Under the pieces are notes generated by a model. The model did no database searches. It saw nothing but the letters and a program-made list of their open reading frames with translations, and was not told where the DNA came from. From NCBI GenBank assembly GCA_036258055.1, contig DATAEK010000447.1, positions 1 through 33,050 of the forward strand: a stretch of DNA of 33,050 nt, in the 5' to 3' direction. Positions 1 through 9,077 of this stretch are shown in pieces (the stretch's first letter is position 1; each line of letters begins with the position of its first letter). The translations under genes were made by a program, and so were the position numbers. The DNA is from DATAEK01 sp036258055 (GTDB lineage Bacteria > Acidobacteriota > Vicinamibacteria > Vicinamibacterales > 2-12-FULL-66-21).

Positions 1-1562
1 CGGGCTACGGCCTGGACGTCGACGCGCGTCGCGACTACGCACGGCTGAACGTCAAGGACCGGATCGTCCTGGCGTTCGAGGGCGCGCCCACCGGATTGGA
101 TCTACAGCCGGCGGAGCGGTCCACGTTCACGAAGGCCCGAACGGCCAGGGAGCGCGGCGCTCGCGGTCTGCTCCTCGTGCAGGCGGCGCTCGAGGCTCCG
201 CTGCCCCGCGATCGTATCTGGGTGCTCCGACCGGAGAATCTACTCGAGGGTTTCATGCTCGGGCGCGTGAGCTCGGGCGTTGCCGGCGAGCTAGCCGGCA
301 TGGATCCAGCCGCGTTGCGCAGGCGTGCGGATGATCCGGGCGCCGCGGGCGCCATGCGAGCCGCCGAGATCGCGTGGCGAGTGTCAGTGGTCTTCGATCC
401 CGCACGGGCAGGAGCCAACGTGCTCGGGCGACTGATCGGGCGTGATGCCGCGCTGCGCGATCAGGTCGTAATCGTCGGCGCACATTACGACGGCGGCGGC
501 GTCGATCCGGACGGCACCGTCTATCCCGGAGCCGAAGACAACGCTTCAGGGATCAGCATCGTCCTCGCGCTCGCGCGCACGCTTGCAGCTGCGCCGCGCT
601 CGGCGCGCACGATTGTGCTGGCCGGGTGGGGTGCCGAGGAACAAGGGGCCTGGGGATCCCGGCACTATGTGGACAGCCATCCGCAGCTCGGGCGGATCGC
701 CGCGACGTTCACGCTCGACAACGCCGGCATGGGCGACGGCGGGTTCCGGTTGTACGGCGCCACGAACTTTCCCGAGGAGTGGGCCGTCATCCGACCGACG
801 ATTCCACCTGCCTTGCGCGCCTCGTTCGACCCGCGAGGCGCCGGTGGCAGCGACGGCTGGACGTTCCAGATCCGCGGTATCCCGTCGTTCTTCGCGCACG
901 CCGCGGCGCCGCAGCCGTACGTCCATACCCCAGGCGATACGCCATCGACCCTGACGCGCATCTCGCTCGATCACGCGGGTGGCTTCATGGCCGCAGCCGT
1001 CCTCGCAGCAGCCAACGCGCCGGCATCGTTCGTCGACTCGCGCCGGCTCGATCGATACCTGGCCCGACACGGCTTCATTGTTGGCTACACGCGCGCCGCG
1101 CGGCCGGACTGGGCCGCCCTGCGCCGCCGCGGATTCGATCTCGTCATCTGGGAGAGGCCGACAGCCGATGCCGCAGCTCCGCCGGAGGCTTCGAACGGGA
1201 TCGTAATGGTCAAGGGGCGCGACGATTTAGCGGACACCGAGGAAGGGCGGCCGCTTCGTGTGCTCACGGCCAGGTCCGACGGCGCGACGCTCGCCTTTCG
1301 CGAGAGCGGTGTGAGTTGGCGGCGCACACACGACGGCTGGCAAGCCGGCGCCCTGACAGTGCAACTCGTGTCCGCGCCGGCGTCGGCCACCGCGAGCCTC
1401 GCTGCGGGCGTGGCCTTCATCCTCGACGCGGACGCCCAGCTGCGCGTCGACGAGATCACAGGAGCGCTCATCGGCGTGGGGCAGACGGTCGACGAGATCG
1501 AGGCGCTGGTGGGTGGACGCGCGCGCGACGCCCTCCAACGCGCGATGCCGCCACTGCGGTAA
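1..1562 (+). CDS. M28 family zinc peptidase, C-terminal part (5' end outside window)
   Basis: The reading frame is open from base 3, so the start lies upstream of the window; the stop is TAA at 1560-1562. The first ~35 codons (NVKDRIVLAFEG and neighbours) look like the end of a PA domain, often inserted ahead of the catalytic domain in exported M28 aminopeptidases. Metal-ligand motifs follow in the M28 order: GAHYDGGG with His at 481, PGAEDNASG with Asp at 537, GAEEQGAWGS with catalytic/ligand Glu at 636 and 639, TLDNAGMGD with Asp at 717, and a final His at 924 in YVHTPGDT. These fit a co-catalytic two-zinc aminopeptidase or carboxypeptidase. The last ~170 residues after the catalytic domain have no motif I recognise. 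Such enzymes are usually secreted, but the signal peptide cannot be seen here. Substrate unknown. Confidence 0.88.
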   Translation, partial: GYGLDVDARRDYARLNVKDRIVLAFEGAPTGLDLQPAERSTFTKARTARERGARGLLLVQAALEAPLPRDRIWVLRPENLLEGFMLGRVSSGVAGELAGMDPAALRRRADDPGAAGAMRAAEIAWRVSVVFDPARAGANVLGRLIGRDAALRDQVVIVGAHYDGGGVDPDGTVYPGAEDNASGISIVLALARTLAAAPRSARTIVLAGWGAEEQGAWGSRHYVDSHPQLGRIAATFTLDNAGMGDGGFRLYGATNFPEEWAVIRPTIPPALRASFDPRGAGGSDGWTFQIRGIPSFFAHAAAPQPYVHTPGDTPSTLTRISLDHAGGFMAAAVLAAANAPASFVDSRRLDRYLARHGFIVGYTRAARPDWAALRRRGFDLVIWERPTADAAAPPEASNGIVMVKGRDDLADTEEGRPLRVLTARSDGATLAFRESGVSWRRTHDGWQAGALTVQLVSAPASATASLAAGVAFILDADAQLRVDEITGALIGVGQTVDEIEALVGGRARDALQRAMPPLR

Positions 1563-1685
1563 GAACCGTCGAATAGAACTGTCCCTGAAATTATCCCCGT
1601 CGTGGTGACAACCCACGTAGTTCAGCCATCTATCGTAAGATCATCGGAAGTCGCAATTGCTTGCGCTGCAAGGGCTGCGTCGTGC

Positions 1686-1775
1686 GGAGGGGTGGCCGAG
1701 TGGTCGATGGCGGTGGTCTTGAAAACCACTGTACCCGGAAGGGTACCGGGGGTTCGAATCCCTCCTCCTCCGCCA
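1686..1775 (+). tRNA. tRNA-Ser (anticodon UGA)
   Basis: A complete cloverleaf of 90 nt can be folded by eye. The acceptor stem pairs 1686-1692 with 1765-1771, with one G-U. The anticodon stem pairs 1713-1717 with 1725-1729 around loop CTTGAAA, giving anticodon TGA at 1720-1722. The T arm is 1748-1764 with loop TTCGAAT. A long variable arm, typical of class II serine tRNAs, lies at about 1730-1747. Discriminator G1772 is followed by an encoded CCA (1773-1775). It reads UCA and, by wobble, other UCN codons. Confidence 0.97.
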
Positions 1776-1855
1776 AATCTTTGAGGCGCTGACCTCACCA
1801 TCGCGATGTGTACGTCGTAGCCTGCGATCGCGATATTTCGACAGCGACCACTTCG

Positions 1856-4306
1856 ATGTCCGACCTTCGCAGCGCGCTCCGTCACCTCCGCCGCGAGCCG
1901 GCGGCCGCCCTGCTGGCCATCCTGACCATAGGTCTCGGCATCGGCGCGACGACGTTTCTGTTCAGCGTTGCCAACGGCGTGCTGCTCGAGCCGCTGCCGT
2001 TCCCGGCGGCCGACCGTCTAGTCCGCGTGACGGAAACGCGCGCCGGCCGTGCCGCCCGCATCCCGGGGACGATGTCGAACGGCACGTTCAACGCCTGGCG
2101 CGAGAGTCCCGCGACGATCGAAGGCCTCACCGGGTGGATGCGCCGCACCGCGACGCTCGAAGGCGTGGGCGATCCGTCGCGCGTGCTCGTCGCGATCGTG
2201 AGCCCGGCGTTTTTCGACGTCCTCGGCGTGCGTCCCCTCCTCGGCCGCGTGTTCGTCGAAGCCGACGCTCCAGCGGGCGAGAGCTTTCAGGCCCGTAACA
2301 TCGCCATCATTTCGTACGGCCTGTGGCGCGAGCGCTTCGGCGCGCAGGACTCGGTTCTCGATCGCACGCTCGAGCTCGATGGTCGACGCCTCACCATAGT
2401 CGGGGTGATGCCGCGCACCTTCGCCTTCCCCGAACGGGAGACGCGTATCTGGACGCCGTTCGCCGTCGGCTCGGTGAAGGGGAGCGACGGATCGCTGCGC
2501 GTGTCGGTGTTCTCCGGTATTGCCAGGCTCCGTCCTGACGTGACACCGGCGCAGGCCTCCGCCGAGGCGACGGCGCGGGCCCGCAACGCTCCAGACTCCG
2601 GCATGGCCGGCATGGGGATGTTCGGATCGAAGGCGCCACCCGACATCTCTGCCGTCCCGGCGGTCGATGCCATGACCGCCGACGTGAAGCCGGCGATTCT
2701 GATTCTGCTCGGCGCCGTGACGCTGCTCCTCGTGACGGCGACGGCCAACGTGGCCAATATCCAGCTCGCGCGGACGATGGCGCGGCGGCGCGAGATAGCT
2801 GTCCGATCTGCGCTCGGCGCCGGGACGGGACGCATCGTGCGTCAGCTGTTCACCGAGCACCTCCTCGTCGGCGCGACGGGCGGTGGTGTTGGTCTCGCGC
2901 TGACGCTCGCGTTCCAGGAGATGGCGCCGCGATTCCTGCCGGCGGATTTCCCGCGTCTCGACAACATCGACATCAACGTCCGCGTGCTCCTGTTCGCGGC
3001 CGCGGTTTCCGTCGTCGTAAGCGTCGCGTTCGGCGTACTGCCAGCGCTGCAGGCTCGACGGCTGAATCTCGTGGTCTCGCTGGCCGACGACGGCACGGCC
3101 CCGGTCGGCTGGTCGGCGCGATCGCGCACAGCGCGGTTCCGCGGTTTCATCATGGCGACGCAAGTCGCCCTCGCGTGCGTGCTCCTCATCGGTGCGGCGC
3201 TCCTCGGCCGCAGCTTCCGGGCGATGCTGCACGCGGACCGCGCCTACGACGCGAGCAACGTGCTCACGGCGCTGGTGCCGCTGCCGTCACCGCGGTACAC
3301 CTATGCACAGCGCGCCTCCATCGCGGATGCGATGCTCACGCGACTCCGGTCGATGCCCGGCGTGACCGCTGCGGGATTTGCCAGCGGCCTGCCGCTCTCG
3401 CCCGGAACCGGGGGCACTACCGGCCTCCGTCTGCGTTCCCCGCTCGGCCGCGAGCTCGAAGTGCAGACCGCGCTGCGAATCATCAGCCCTGGATACCTCG
3501 AGGCGCTGCGTTTGCGGTTGCTCGAAGGCCGCGTGTTGACCGACAGCGACACCTCGTCGTCTCTCCCGGTCGCGCTCGTCAATCGCGCGTTCGCGAAGCA
3601 ATATCTCGACGATCGCGCGATCGGCGTTTCGCTTCCGATCGGTCTCGCGGAGAATCGACGGGACGCCGTTGTCGTCGGCGTCGTCGAGGACGTGCGTCAG
3701 CGGAACGTGACGGGGGCGGCCGAACCGGAGGTGCTGCTGACCTTCCGCCAGGTTGAGAACCGGCCGTTCGATGCGTCGATCGTCGTGCGGACCAGCGGCG
3801 ATCCGCTCGCGCTTGCGTCCGATCTCCGCGCCATCGCGCGCAGCGCGGAACCGTCGCTTGCCCTCGACGCCGTGATGACGATGGAGGATCGCGTCATGGG
3901 GAGCCTGGCCAAGCCGCGGCTCTACGCGGCGCTGCTCTCGGCGTTCGCGCTCGTCGCGGCGCTCGTTGCCGGCGCCGGGCTCTTCGGGGTGCTGTCGTAC
4001 AGCGTGGCGCAACGATCGAGAGAAATTGGTGTCCGCACCGCGCTCGGGGCGCAACGCACGGATGTCATCGCGCTCGTGCTCAAACAGGCGGCTGTCATCA
4101 CGGGCGCGGGGCTCATCGCGGGGCTTGGCGCCGCCGCGATTCTGGTGCGGTGGATGTCGGCGCTCATCTATGGTGTGAGCGCGCGCGATCCACTCTCCTT
4201 CGCCGGCGTGAGCATGGCCATCGCACTCGCTGCGGGGCTCGCCTGCGTCATTCCTGCGCGTCGCGCCGCGCGAATCGATCCGCTACGCGCGCTGCGGGGC
4301 CAGTAG
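1856..4306 (+). CDS. ADOP-family FtsX/MacB-like ABC permease
   Basis: 816-residue membrane protein with two copies of a MacB periplasmic core plus FtsX permease unit, the architecture of the acidobacterial duplicated orphan permease (ADOP) family. The N-terminus MSDLRSALRHLRREP followed by a hydrophobic segment is the usual family start, so I use ATG 1856 rather than the in-frame ATG at 1808; no clear Shine-Dalgarno precedes either. A first membrane helix is near residues 18-40. The middle FtsX unit contains ANVANIQLARTMARRREIAV and the last contains GVLSYSVAQRSREIGVRTAL, both conserved signatures preceding helix pairs. No ATPase gene is adjacent, hence orphan. By analogy with MacB it could move a substrate or mechanically transmit a signal from periplasm to a cytoplasmic ATPase; the substrate is unknown. 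A paralogue lies at 11730-14141. Confidence 0.9.
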   Translation: MSDLRSALRHLRREPAAALLAILTIGLGIGATTFLFSVANGVLLEPLPFPAADRLVRVTETRAGRAARIPGTMSNGTFNAWRESPATIEGLTGWMRRTATLEGVGDPSRVLVAIVSPAFFDVLGVRPLLGRVFVEADAPAGESFQARNIAIISYGLWRERFGAQDSVLDRTLELDGRRLTIVGVMPRTFAFPERETRIWTPFAVGSVKGSDGSLRVSVFSGIARLRPDVTPAQASAEATARARNAPDSGMAGMGMFGSKAPPDISAVPAVDAMTADVKPAILILLGAVTLLLVTATANVANIQLARTMARRREIAVRSALGAGTGRIVRQLFTEHLLVGATGGGVGLALTLAFQEMAPRFLPADFPRLDNIDINVRVLLFAAAVSVVVSVAFGVLPALQARRLNLVVSLADDGTAPVGWSARSRTARFRGFIMATQVALACVLLIGAALLGRSFRAMLHADRAYDASNVLTALVPLPSPRYTYAQRASIADAMLTRLRSMPGVTAAGFASGLPLSPGTGGTTGLRLRSPLGRELEVQTALRIISPGYLEALRLRLLEGRVLTDSDTSSSLPVALVNRAFAKQYLDDRAIGVSLPIGLAENRRDAVVVGVVEDVRQRNVTGAAEPEVLLTFRQVENRPFDASIVVRTSGDPLALASDLRAIARSAEPSLALDAVMTMEDRVMGSLAKPRLYAALLSAFALVAALVAGAGLFGVLSYSVAQRSREIGVRTALGAQRTDVIALVLKQAAVITGAGLIAGLGAAAILVRWMSALIYGVSARDPLSFAGVSMAIALAAGLACVIPARRAARIDPLRALRGQ

Positions 4307-4327
4307 CTCTTACCGAAAGATTTCAGG

Positions 4328-4630
4328 CTAGCGCGCCCCAAAGATCAGGAGCCAGGGGCCCACCGCGCTCACGGCGTAGAAGATCGTAAGGGCCGCCAGG
4401 ATCCGGTGAACCCCGCGTGTGTAGAGGAGCACGCCGCAGGCGGCCGCGAGGGTCTTCGCGGCGAAGAGCGTGGGCGCGGGACCGACCAGCACCATCCAGG
4501 TCGAGAGCAGCATGTTGCCCTCGGCCGCGATCCCGTCGGAGCGCACCGCGAGGTACGTGAGGATTCCGTCGCAGGCCTGCGCCAGCAGGAAGGCGAGGAG
4601 CACCAATCGCGTCACGCGCACAATCTGCAT
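4328..4630 (-). CDS. small multi-pass membrane protein (DUF5658-like)
   Basis: 100 residues with about three hydrophobic segments: near 6-28, 45-66 and 75-96. The pattern DGILTYLAVRSDG, then AEGN, then a hydrophobic stretch with AAKTLAAACGVLLYTRG resembles the DUF5658 family (Asp/Thr in helix 1, Glu-Asn at the start of helix 2, Lys in the next). That assignment is from memory of the pattern and is moderate only. It starts at ATG 4630; I see no strong ribosome binding site. It is convergent with the ADOP gene, 21 bp from its stop, and divergent from the methyltransferase gene across a 204-bp gap. Function unknown. Confidence 0.65.
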   Translation of the reverse strand: MQIVRVTRLVLLAFLLAQACDGILTYLAVRSDGIAAEGNMLLSTWMVLVGPAPTLFAAKTLAAACGVLLYTRGVHRILAALTIFYAVSAVGPWLLIFGAR

Positions 4631-4834
4631 TCTGCAAATGGCGGTGCTGCCTCAAGTGTTGCATTTTCTACAACTTACGGCGCTCAAGTCTGCCAAACGT
4701 AGACCTTTTGTCGCCGCAGGGGTCTCCTTGTCGAGCTTCACGTCAACAAGTCCACCTTCCGGGATGGCTCGCAGAGCACGGACTGGGAGCGCTCGCCGCG
4801 AATCGGCGGCATCGGCGTCCGACCAGGAGCCTTC

Positions 4835-5587
4835 GTGAGCGACCCCGTCCCCACCGAATGGCTCGAGGCGCTCGAACGTCGCCACCTCGCGGAGCTTACC
4901 GCGTCTGAAGTGGCGCGCGCGCTGAAGGCGCTCTCCACGCGCTACGTCGAGCGCCGATCGACGCTCGCCTCCGGGGCGGCGCTCGACAGCGCGGGGAAGC
5001 GCGCGGCGTTCGCGCTCTTCTACGCGCCGCTCCATTTCCTGGCGGTGAGCCGGATCGTTCGTGATCTGCCAGCGGCTGTCGGCGGCGTGACGGACATCCT
5101 GGACATCGGGTGTGGTACCGGCGCCGGTGGCGCAGCGTGGGGCCTCGAGGCCGGGACGGCGCGGCTCTCGGGATTCGATCGGCACCCGTGGGCAGTGGCC
5201 GAGGCGAACTGGACCTACCGTGAGCTGCGATTGCGGGGCCGCGCCGTGCAGGTGGACGTGCGGCGCACAGCCATCACAGGCGAGCGTGGCCGCGCGATCC
5301 TGCTTGCGTACACGGTGAACGAGCTGCTCCCCGAAGTCCGGGACAGCTTGCTGCCTCGACTCCTGACGGCTCACACCCGAGGCGCACGGGTGCTCGTCGT
5401 CGAGCCAATCGCACGGCGAACCGTTGTCAGTTGGTGGCGCGAGTGGTGTCAGGCCTTCGGACGTGAGTCCGGACGCGAAGACGAATGGCGCTTTCCCTTC
5501 GAGCTGCCGGCGAGGCAGCGAGACCTCGCAAGGGCCGCCGGTCTCGATCCGCGTGAGGTCACCGCGCGCACCCTGTATCTTGGGTGA
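4835..5587 (+). CDS. Rsm22-like SAM-dependent methyltransferase
   Basis: 250 residues. The start is GTG 4835, chosen because AGGAG at 4825-4829 sits at good spacing. The N-terminal helical part (LTASEVARALKALSTRYVER and KRAAFALFYAPLHF) resembles the segment preceding the methyltransferase fold in Rsm22-type proteins. Then comes a class I SAM-binding motif ILDIGCGTGAGG at about residues 88-99, an acidic FDRHPWAVAEA segment (ribose-binding strand 2), and LLAYTVNELLPE as the post-II/IV region. Rsm22 family members act on or assemble with the small ribosomal subunit. The Cys cluster of mitochondrial Rsm22 is absent, as in many short bacterial forms. It could instead be a small-molecule methyltransferase. 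The upstream stretch 4703-4834 is open in the same frame but has no usable start codon. Confidence 0.72.
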   Translation: MSDPVPTEWLEALERRHLAELTASEVARALKALSTRYVERRSTLASGAALDSAGKRAAFALFYAPLHFLAVSRIVRDLPAAVGGVTDILDIGCGTGAGGAAWGLEAGTARLSGFDRHPWAVAEANWTYRELRLRGRAVQVDVRRTAITGERGRAILLAYTVNELLPEVRDSLLPRLLTAHTRGARVLVVEPIARRTVVSWWREWCQAFGRESGREDEWRFPFELPARQRDLARAAGLDPREVTARTLYLG

Positions 5588-5594
5588 TTGTTTT

Positions 5595-5636
5595 CTCGGC
5601 GCTCGGCGCTCGGCGCTCGGCGCTCGGCGCTCGGCG
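5595..5636. repeat. heptanucleotide tandem array, six CTCGGCG units
   Basis: Six exact back-to-back copies of CTCGGCG lie 7 bp after the stop of the methyltransferase gene and end 96 bp before the symporter start. No inverted partner is nearby. The unit is related to the CTCGGTT unit at 8954-8982 (written in the same phase) and is the reverse complement of the degenerate CGCCGAG-type units at 26365-26385. See the finding on 7-bp arrays. Confidence 0.95.
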
Positions 5637-5732
5637 TCGAACCCCCGTCTGCACGAACGGCCGGCAACGACTCTCGGGGTAGAATCGCCGGATGCTGGCG
5701 CTGGTGTCGAGGCGCCCGGAGGATCTGACCGG

Positions 5733-7010
5733 ATGGCACAAGCGGCCTCTTCCCCTGCACCTCGCCGCGGGCTCACGTTAACGCAACAAATATTCGTCGG
5801 ACTCGGCATCGGAATCCTGGTCGGCTGGCTGGTCAGCGAATACAACCCGGCAGCAGCCATCTACTTCCGTCCGTTCAGCCAGCTCTTCCTCAGGCTGATC
5901 AAGATGATCATCGCGCCGTTGATCTTCGCGACGCTCGTCGCGGGGATCGCCGGCGCCGGGCACGTGAAGGTCGTCGGGCGGATGGGATTCCGCGCGCTGC
6001 TCTACTTCGAAATCGTCACCACGCTTGCGCTCATCATCGGCCTCGTTGCCGTCAACGTGATGAAGCCCGGTGTGGGCGTGAATCTTCCGACGACAACCTC
6101 GTCGGAGATTTCTGCGAAAGCGCAGACGTGGGATCAGGTGCTGCTGCATACGGTCCCCGAGTCCGTGCTCAAGTCGATGGCGGACGGTGACGTGCTGCAG
6201 ATCGTCGTCTTCAGCATCTTTTTCGCGATTGCGCTCGGCATGATCGGCGAGAAGGGCCGGCCGGTCGTTGTCTGGTGCGAGGCGGTCGCTGAAACGATGT
6301 TCAAGTTCACGAACATCGTCATGCACTACGCGCCGATTGGCGTGGGCGCGGCGATCGCCTACACCGTCGGTCATGGCGGCCTGCGCGTGCTGTGGAACCT
6401 GGCGTGGCTGGTGGCGACGCTCTATCTCGCGCTGACGGCCTTCATTCTCCTCGTGCTGCTGCCGGTCGCGCTCATCTTCCGCGTACCGATCCGCAAGTTC
6501 CTCAAAGCGGTGAAGGAACCGGCGGTCATCGCGTTCTCGACGACCTCGAGCGAAGCTGCGCTGCCGATTGCCATGGAAGTCGTCGAGCGTCTCGGCGTGC
6601 CGCGCCGCATCGTAGCGTTCGTGCTCCCGCTCGGATACAGTTTCAACCTCGACGGCACGACGCTGTACCTGTCACTGGCGTCGATCTTCGTGGCCCAAGC
6701 CGCGGGCGTTCAGCTTTCTGCGGGCCAGCAGATCACGATGCTGCTCACGCTGATGTTGACGAGCAAAGGCGTGGCTGGCGTTCCGCGTGCGTCGCTGGTG
6801 ATCCTGGCGGGTACACTTGCCACGTACGGTTTGCCCCTCGAAGGGGTGACGCTCATCCTCGGCGTCGATGAGCTGATGGACATGGCGCGGACGATGGTCA
6901 ACGTCATCGGCAACTGCCTTGCGACGGTCGTCGTCGCGAAGTGGGAAGGGCAGTTCGTCGAGGCGACCGATCACGATCTGGAGCTGGCGGCCGCGCGCGG
7001 AGAGATCTGA
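5733..7010 (+). CDS. dicarboxylate/amino acid:cation symporter (SDF/DAACS family)
   Basis: 425 residues, normal length for GltP/GltT/DctA. ATG 5733 is preceded by GGAGG at 5718-5722 and the homologous sequence begins soon after; the frame stays open upstream but that part is repeat-derived and low quality. Family hallmarks are all present: the serine-rich hairpin STTSSEAALP at 269-278, the cation-binding NLDGTT at 305-310, GVAGVPRAS at 346-354 in the second hairpin, and DELMDMARTMVNVIGN at 379-394, whose Arg386 corresponds to the residue that contacts the substrate side-chain carboxylate in glutamate/aspartate carriers. It should take up an acidic amino acid or C4-dicarboxylate with Na+ or H+ at the inner membrane. 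It is followed after 7 bp by an APC permease gene, probably co-transcribed. A divergent second SDF protein is at 26386-28536. Confidence 0.93.
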   Translation: MAQAASSPAPRRGLTLTQQIFVGLGIGILVGWLVSEYNPAAAIYFRPFSQLFLRLIKMIIAPLIFATLVAGIAGAGHVKVVGRMGFRALLYFEIVTTLALIIGLVAVNVMKPGVGVNLPTTTSSEISAKAQTWDQVLLHTVPESVLKSMADGDVLQIVVFSIFFAIALGMIGEKGRPVVVWCEAVAETMFKFTNIVMHYAPIGVGAAIAYTVGHGGLRVLWNLAWLVATLYLALTAFILLVLLPVALIFRVPIRKFLKAVKEPAVIAFSTTSSEAALPIAMEVVERLGVPRRIVAFVLPLGYSFNLDGTTLYLSLASIFVAQAAGVQLSAGQQITMLLTLMLTSKGVAGVPRASLVILAGTLATYGLPLEGVTLILGVDELMDMARTMVNVIGNCLATVVVAKWEGQFVEATDHDLELAAARGEI

Positions 7011-7017
7011 TCCAGTC

Positions 7018-8937
7018 ATGGCCTACGGCCTGACGACGCGCCAACGTCGGCGCTTCACGCTGTGGTTTTTCGAGGGGCTGCGGGAGCCAGCCGGCCCGCA
7101 CGCTCGACACGTCCATCAAACGGCGTGGTGGAAGGTCATGTGCCTTACCGGGGTCGATTACTTTTCGACCCTTGGCTATCAACCGGGCATTGCCTTTCTG
7201 GCCGCCGGCGCGCTGTCGCCCATCGCAACACTGATCCTCATCCTCCTCACACTTTTTGGCGCGCTCCCGATCTACACGCGCGTCGCCGCCGCCAGCCCCC
7301 ACGGCCAGGGCAGTATCTCGATGCTCGAGGAACTGCTCCCGCGGTGGCGTGGCAAGGCGTTCGTGCTCTGTCTGCTCGGGTTCGCCGCGACCGACTTCGT
7401 CATCACGATCACGCTGTCGGCTGCCGATGCCACCGCGCACATCATCGGCAACCCGTTCGTACCGACGTCGTTCAATCACCCGATCGCCCTCACGCTGCTG
7501 CTGCTGTTGCTGCTCTCAGCGGTGTTTCTCAAGGGATTCAAAGAGGCGATTGGGCTTGCCGTCCTGATCGTCGGCATCTACCTCGCGCTCAACGTCGTTG
7601 TGATCGGGTGGGGGCTGAACGAGATCATCAACCATCCGGAATACCTGCCGAGGTGGCGAGATGCTCTGCTCACCGATCACGGAAACGCCGTGATGATGAT
7701 CGGCGCCGCGCTGCTCGTGTTTCCGAAGTTGGCGCTCGGGTTGTCTGGCTTCGAGACCGGTGTGGCGGTGATGCCGCTCGTCGAAGGCCGTCCCGGCGAC
7801 GATCCCGAGCGGCCCGCCGGCCGCATTGCGAACACCAAAAAGCTCCTCCGCACCGCGGCGCTGATCATGACCGTGCTGTTGCTCGGGAGCTCGTTCGCCA
7901 CGACGCTGCTCATTCCGCCGGCAGCATTTCGAGCTGGGGGCGAAGCATCCGGCCGCGCGTTGGCCTACCTCGCGCACACGCACCTCGGTGAGGTGTTCGG
8001 CACCATCTACGACCTCAGCACGATCTCGATCCTCTGGTTTGCCGGTGCATCGGCAATGGCGGGGCTCTTGAACCTCGTCCCGCGCTATCTGCCGCGGTAC
8101 GGCATGGCGCCGGAGTGGACTCGCGCGACGCGTCCGCTCGTCATCCTCTTCACCGCGATCACGTTCTTCATCACGGTGCTGTTCAACGCGGACGTCGAAG
8201 CGCAGGGTGGCGCCTACGCCACAGGTGTTCTCATGCTGATGACGTCGGCAGCCGTCGCGGTAACGCTTTCGGTCCGCGGTCGGCGCAACCTGTGGCTCGC
8301 GTTCGGGGCCATCACGCTGATCTTCGCCTACACGACCATCACGAACATCATCGAACGGCCCGACGGCGTGAAAATCGCGTCGTGGTTCATCGTCACGATC
8401 GTGTTCACGTCGCTGGTCTCGCGCGTCCTCAGATCCACAGAGCTGCGGATTCAGGCAGTGGACCCGGACGAAACTGCCCTCAGATTCATCCGCGAGGCAG
8501 CGTCGGCGCCAGTGAGGATCATCGCCAACCGTCCCGACAGCGGGCTTCCCGAGGAGTACGAGCACAAGCTGCGGGAAGCGCGCGAGTCGCACCATCTTCC
8601 GGGGGCGGATCGCGTGCTGTTCCTCGAGGTCAGGCTCGGAGACGCGTCCGAGTTCGGCAGCCAGCTCCCCGTGAGCGGCGTCGACGTCGACGGCCACCAC
8701 GTCCTCCGCAGTGTCAGCCCTGCGATTCCGAACGCGATCGCGGCACTGCTCCTCTACATCAGAGACGAAACCGGCAAAATCCCTCACGCATACTTCGGCT
8801 GGACGGAAGGAAACCCGATCGCCTATCTCCTCAAGTTCCTGGCGTTCGGTGAAGGAGACACGGCGCCCGTGACGCGCGAGGTGTTGCGGCAGACCGAGCC
8901 GGATCCCCTCAAGCGGCCGCGGGTTCACGTGGGGTGA
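7018..8937 (+). CDS. APC-superfamily permease with C-terminal cytoplasmic extension
   Basis: 639 residues, starting at ATG 7018, 7 bp after the symporter stop. The N-terminus carries LTGVDYFSTLGYQPGIAF, matching the first unwound helix of amino acid-polyamine-organocation permeases, and TRVAAASPHGQGSISMLEEL, which follows the second or third helix. About twelve hydrophobic segments run to residue ~485. The final ~150 residues (from LRSTELRIQAVDPDE) are hydrophilic and include VRIIANRPDSG and HAYFGWTEGNP. That tail is much longer than in simple amino acid permeases and somewhat KUP/CCC-like in layout. Substrate is probably an amino acid; a cation substrate is not excluded. It is convergent with the CNNM gene at 9078, with an inverted repeat array filling the gap. 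Confidence 0.82.
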   Translation: MAYGLTTRQRRRFTLWFFEGLREPAGPHARHVHQTAWWKVMCLTGVDYFSTLGYQPGIAFLAAGALSPIATLILILLTLFGALPIYTRVAAASPHGQGSISMLEELLPRWRGKAFVLCLLGFAATDFVITITLSAADATAHIIGNPFVPTSFNHPIALTLLLLLLLSAVFLKGFKEAIGLAVLIVGIYLALNVVVIGWGLNEIINHPEYLPRWRDALLTDHGNAVMMIGAALLVFPKLALGLSGFETGVAVMPLVEGRPGDDPERPAGRIANTKKLLRTAALIMTVLLLGSSFATTLLIPPAAFRAGGEASGRALAYLAHTHLGEVFGTIYDLSTISILWFAGASAMAGLLNLVPRYLPRYGMAPEWTRATRPLVILFTAITFFITVLFNADVEAQGGAYATGVLMLMTSAAVAVTLSVRGRRNLWLAFGAITLIFAYTTITNIIERPDGVKIASWFIVTIVFTSLVSRVLRSTELRIQAVDPDETALRFIREAASAPVRIIANRPDSGLPEEYEHKLREARESHHLPGADRVLFLEVRLGDASEFGSQLPVSGVDVDGHHVLRSVSPAIPNAIAALLLYIRDETGKIPHAYFGWTEGNPIAYLLKFLAFGEGDTAPVTREVLRQTEPDPLKRPRVHVG

Positions 8938-8953
8938 CAGGAAGCAATTTCCA

Positions 8954-9067
8954 GGTTCTCGGTTCTCACGTTCTCGGTTCTCCGCCCGGATATTCGTTCT
9001 TGGGCTTTCGAACCCTGGAACCGCGAACCACGGAACCGAGAACTGGGAACCGGGAACAGAGAACCGG
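8954..9067. repeat. inverted heptanucleotide arrays between convergent genes
   Basis: The left arm has GGTTCTC at 8954, 8961 and 8976, plus a related copy in 8968-8975. The right arm has GAAC-containing units starting at 9010, 9018, 9025, 9033, 9040, 9047, 9054 and 9061, i.e. mostly 7-bp (twice 8-bp) spacing and the reverse complement of the left unit. The arms could fold into a long imperfect hairpin in either transcript. It lies 17 bp past the APC permease stop and 11 bp past the CNNM stop, so it may also act as a bidirectional transcription terminator. Confidence 0.92.
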
Positions 9068-9077
9068 GAGAATACGT

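Noticed and set aside
4658..4674. GTTG-N9-CAAC as a third BlaI operator
   Set aside because: The arms are only 4 bp and do not match TGCTA/TAGCA; the spacing also differs.
5424..5732. N-terminal extension of the dicarboxylate symporter
   Set aside because: The extension translates the heptad array and has no transporter similarity; GGAGG precedes ATG 5733.
4652..5860. 402-codon minus-strand open frame across the methyltransferase gene
   Set aside because: It runs through the CTCGGCG array and opposite a gene with a clear SAM motif and ribosome binding site; no recognisable domain.
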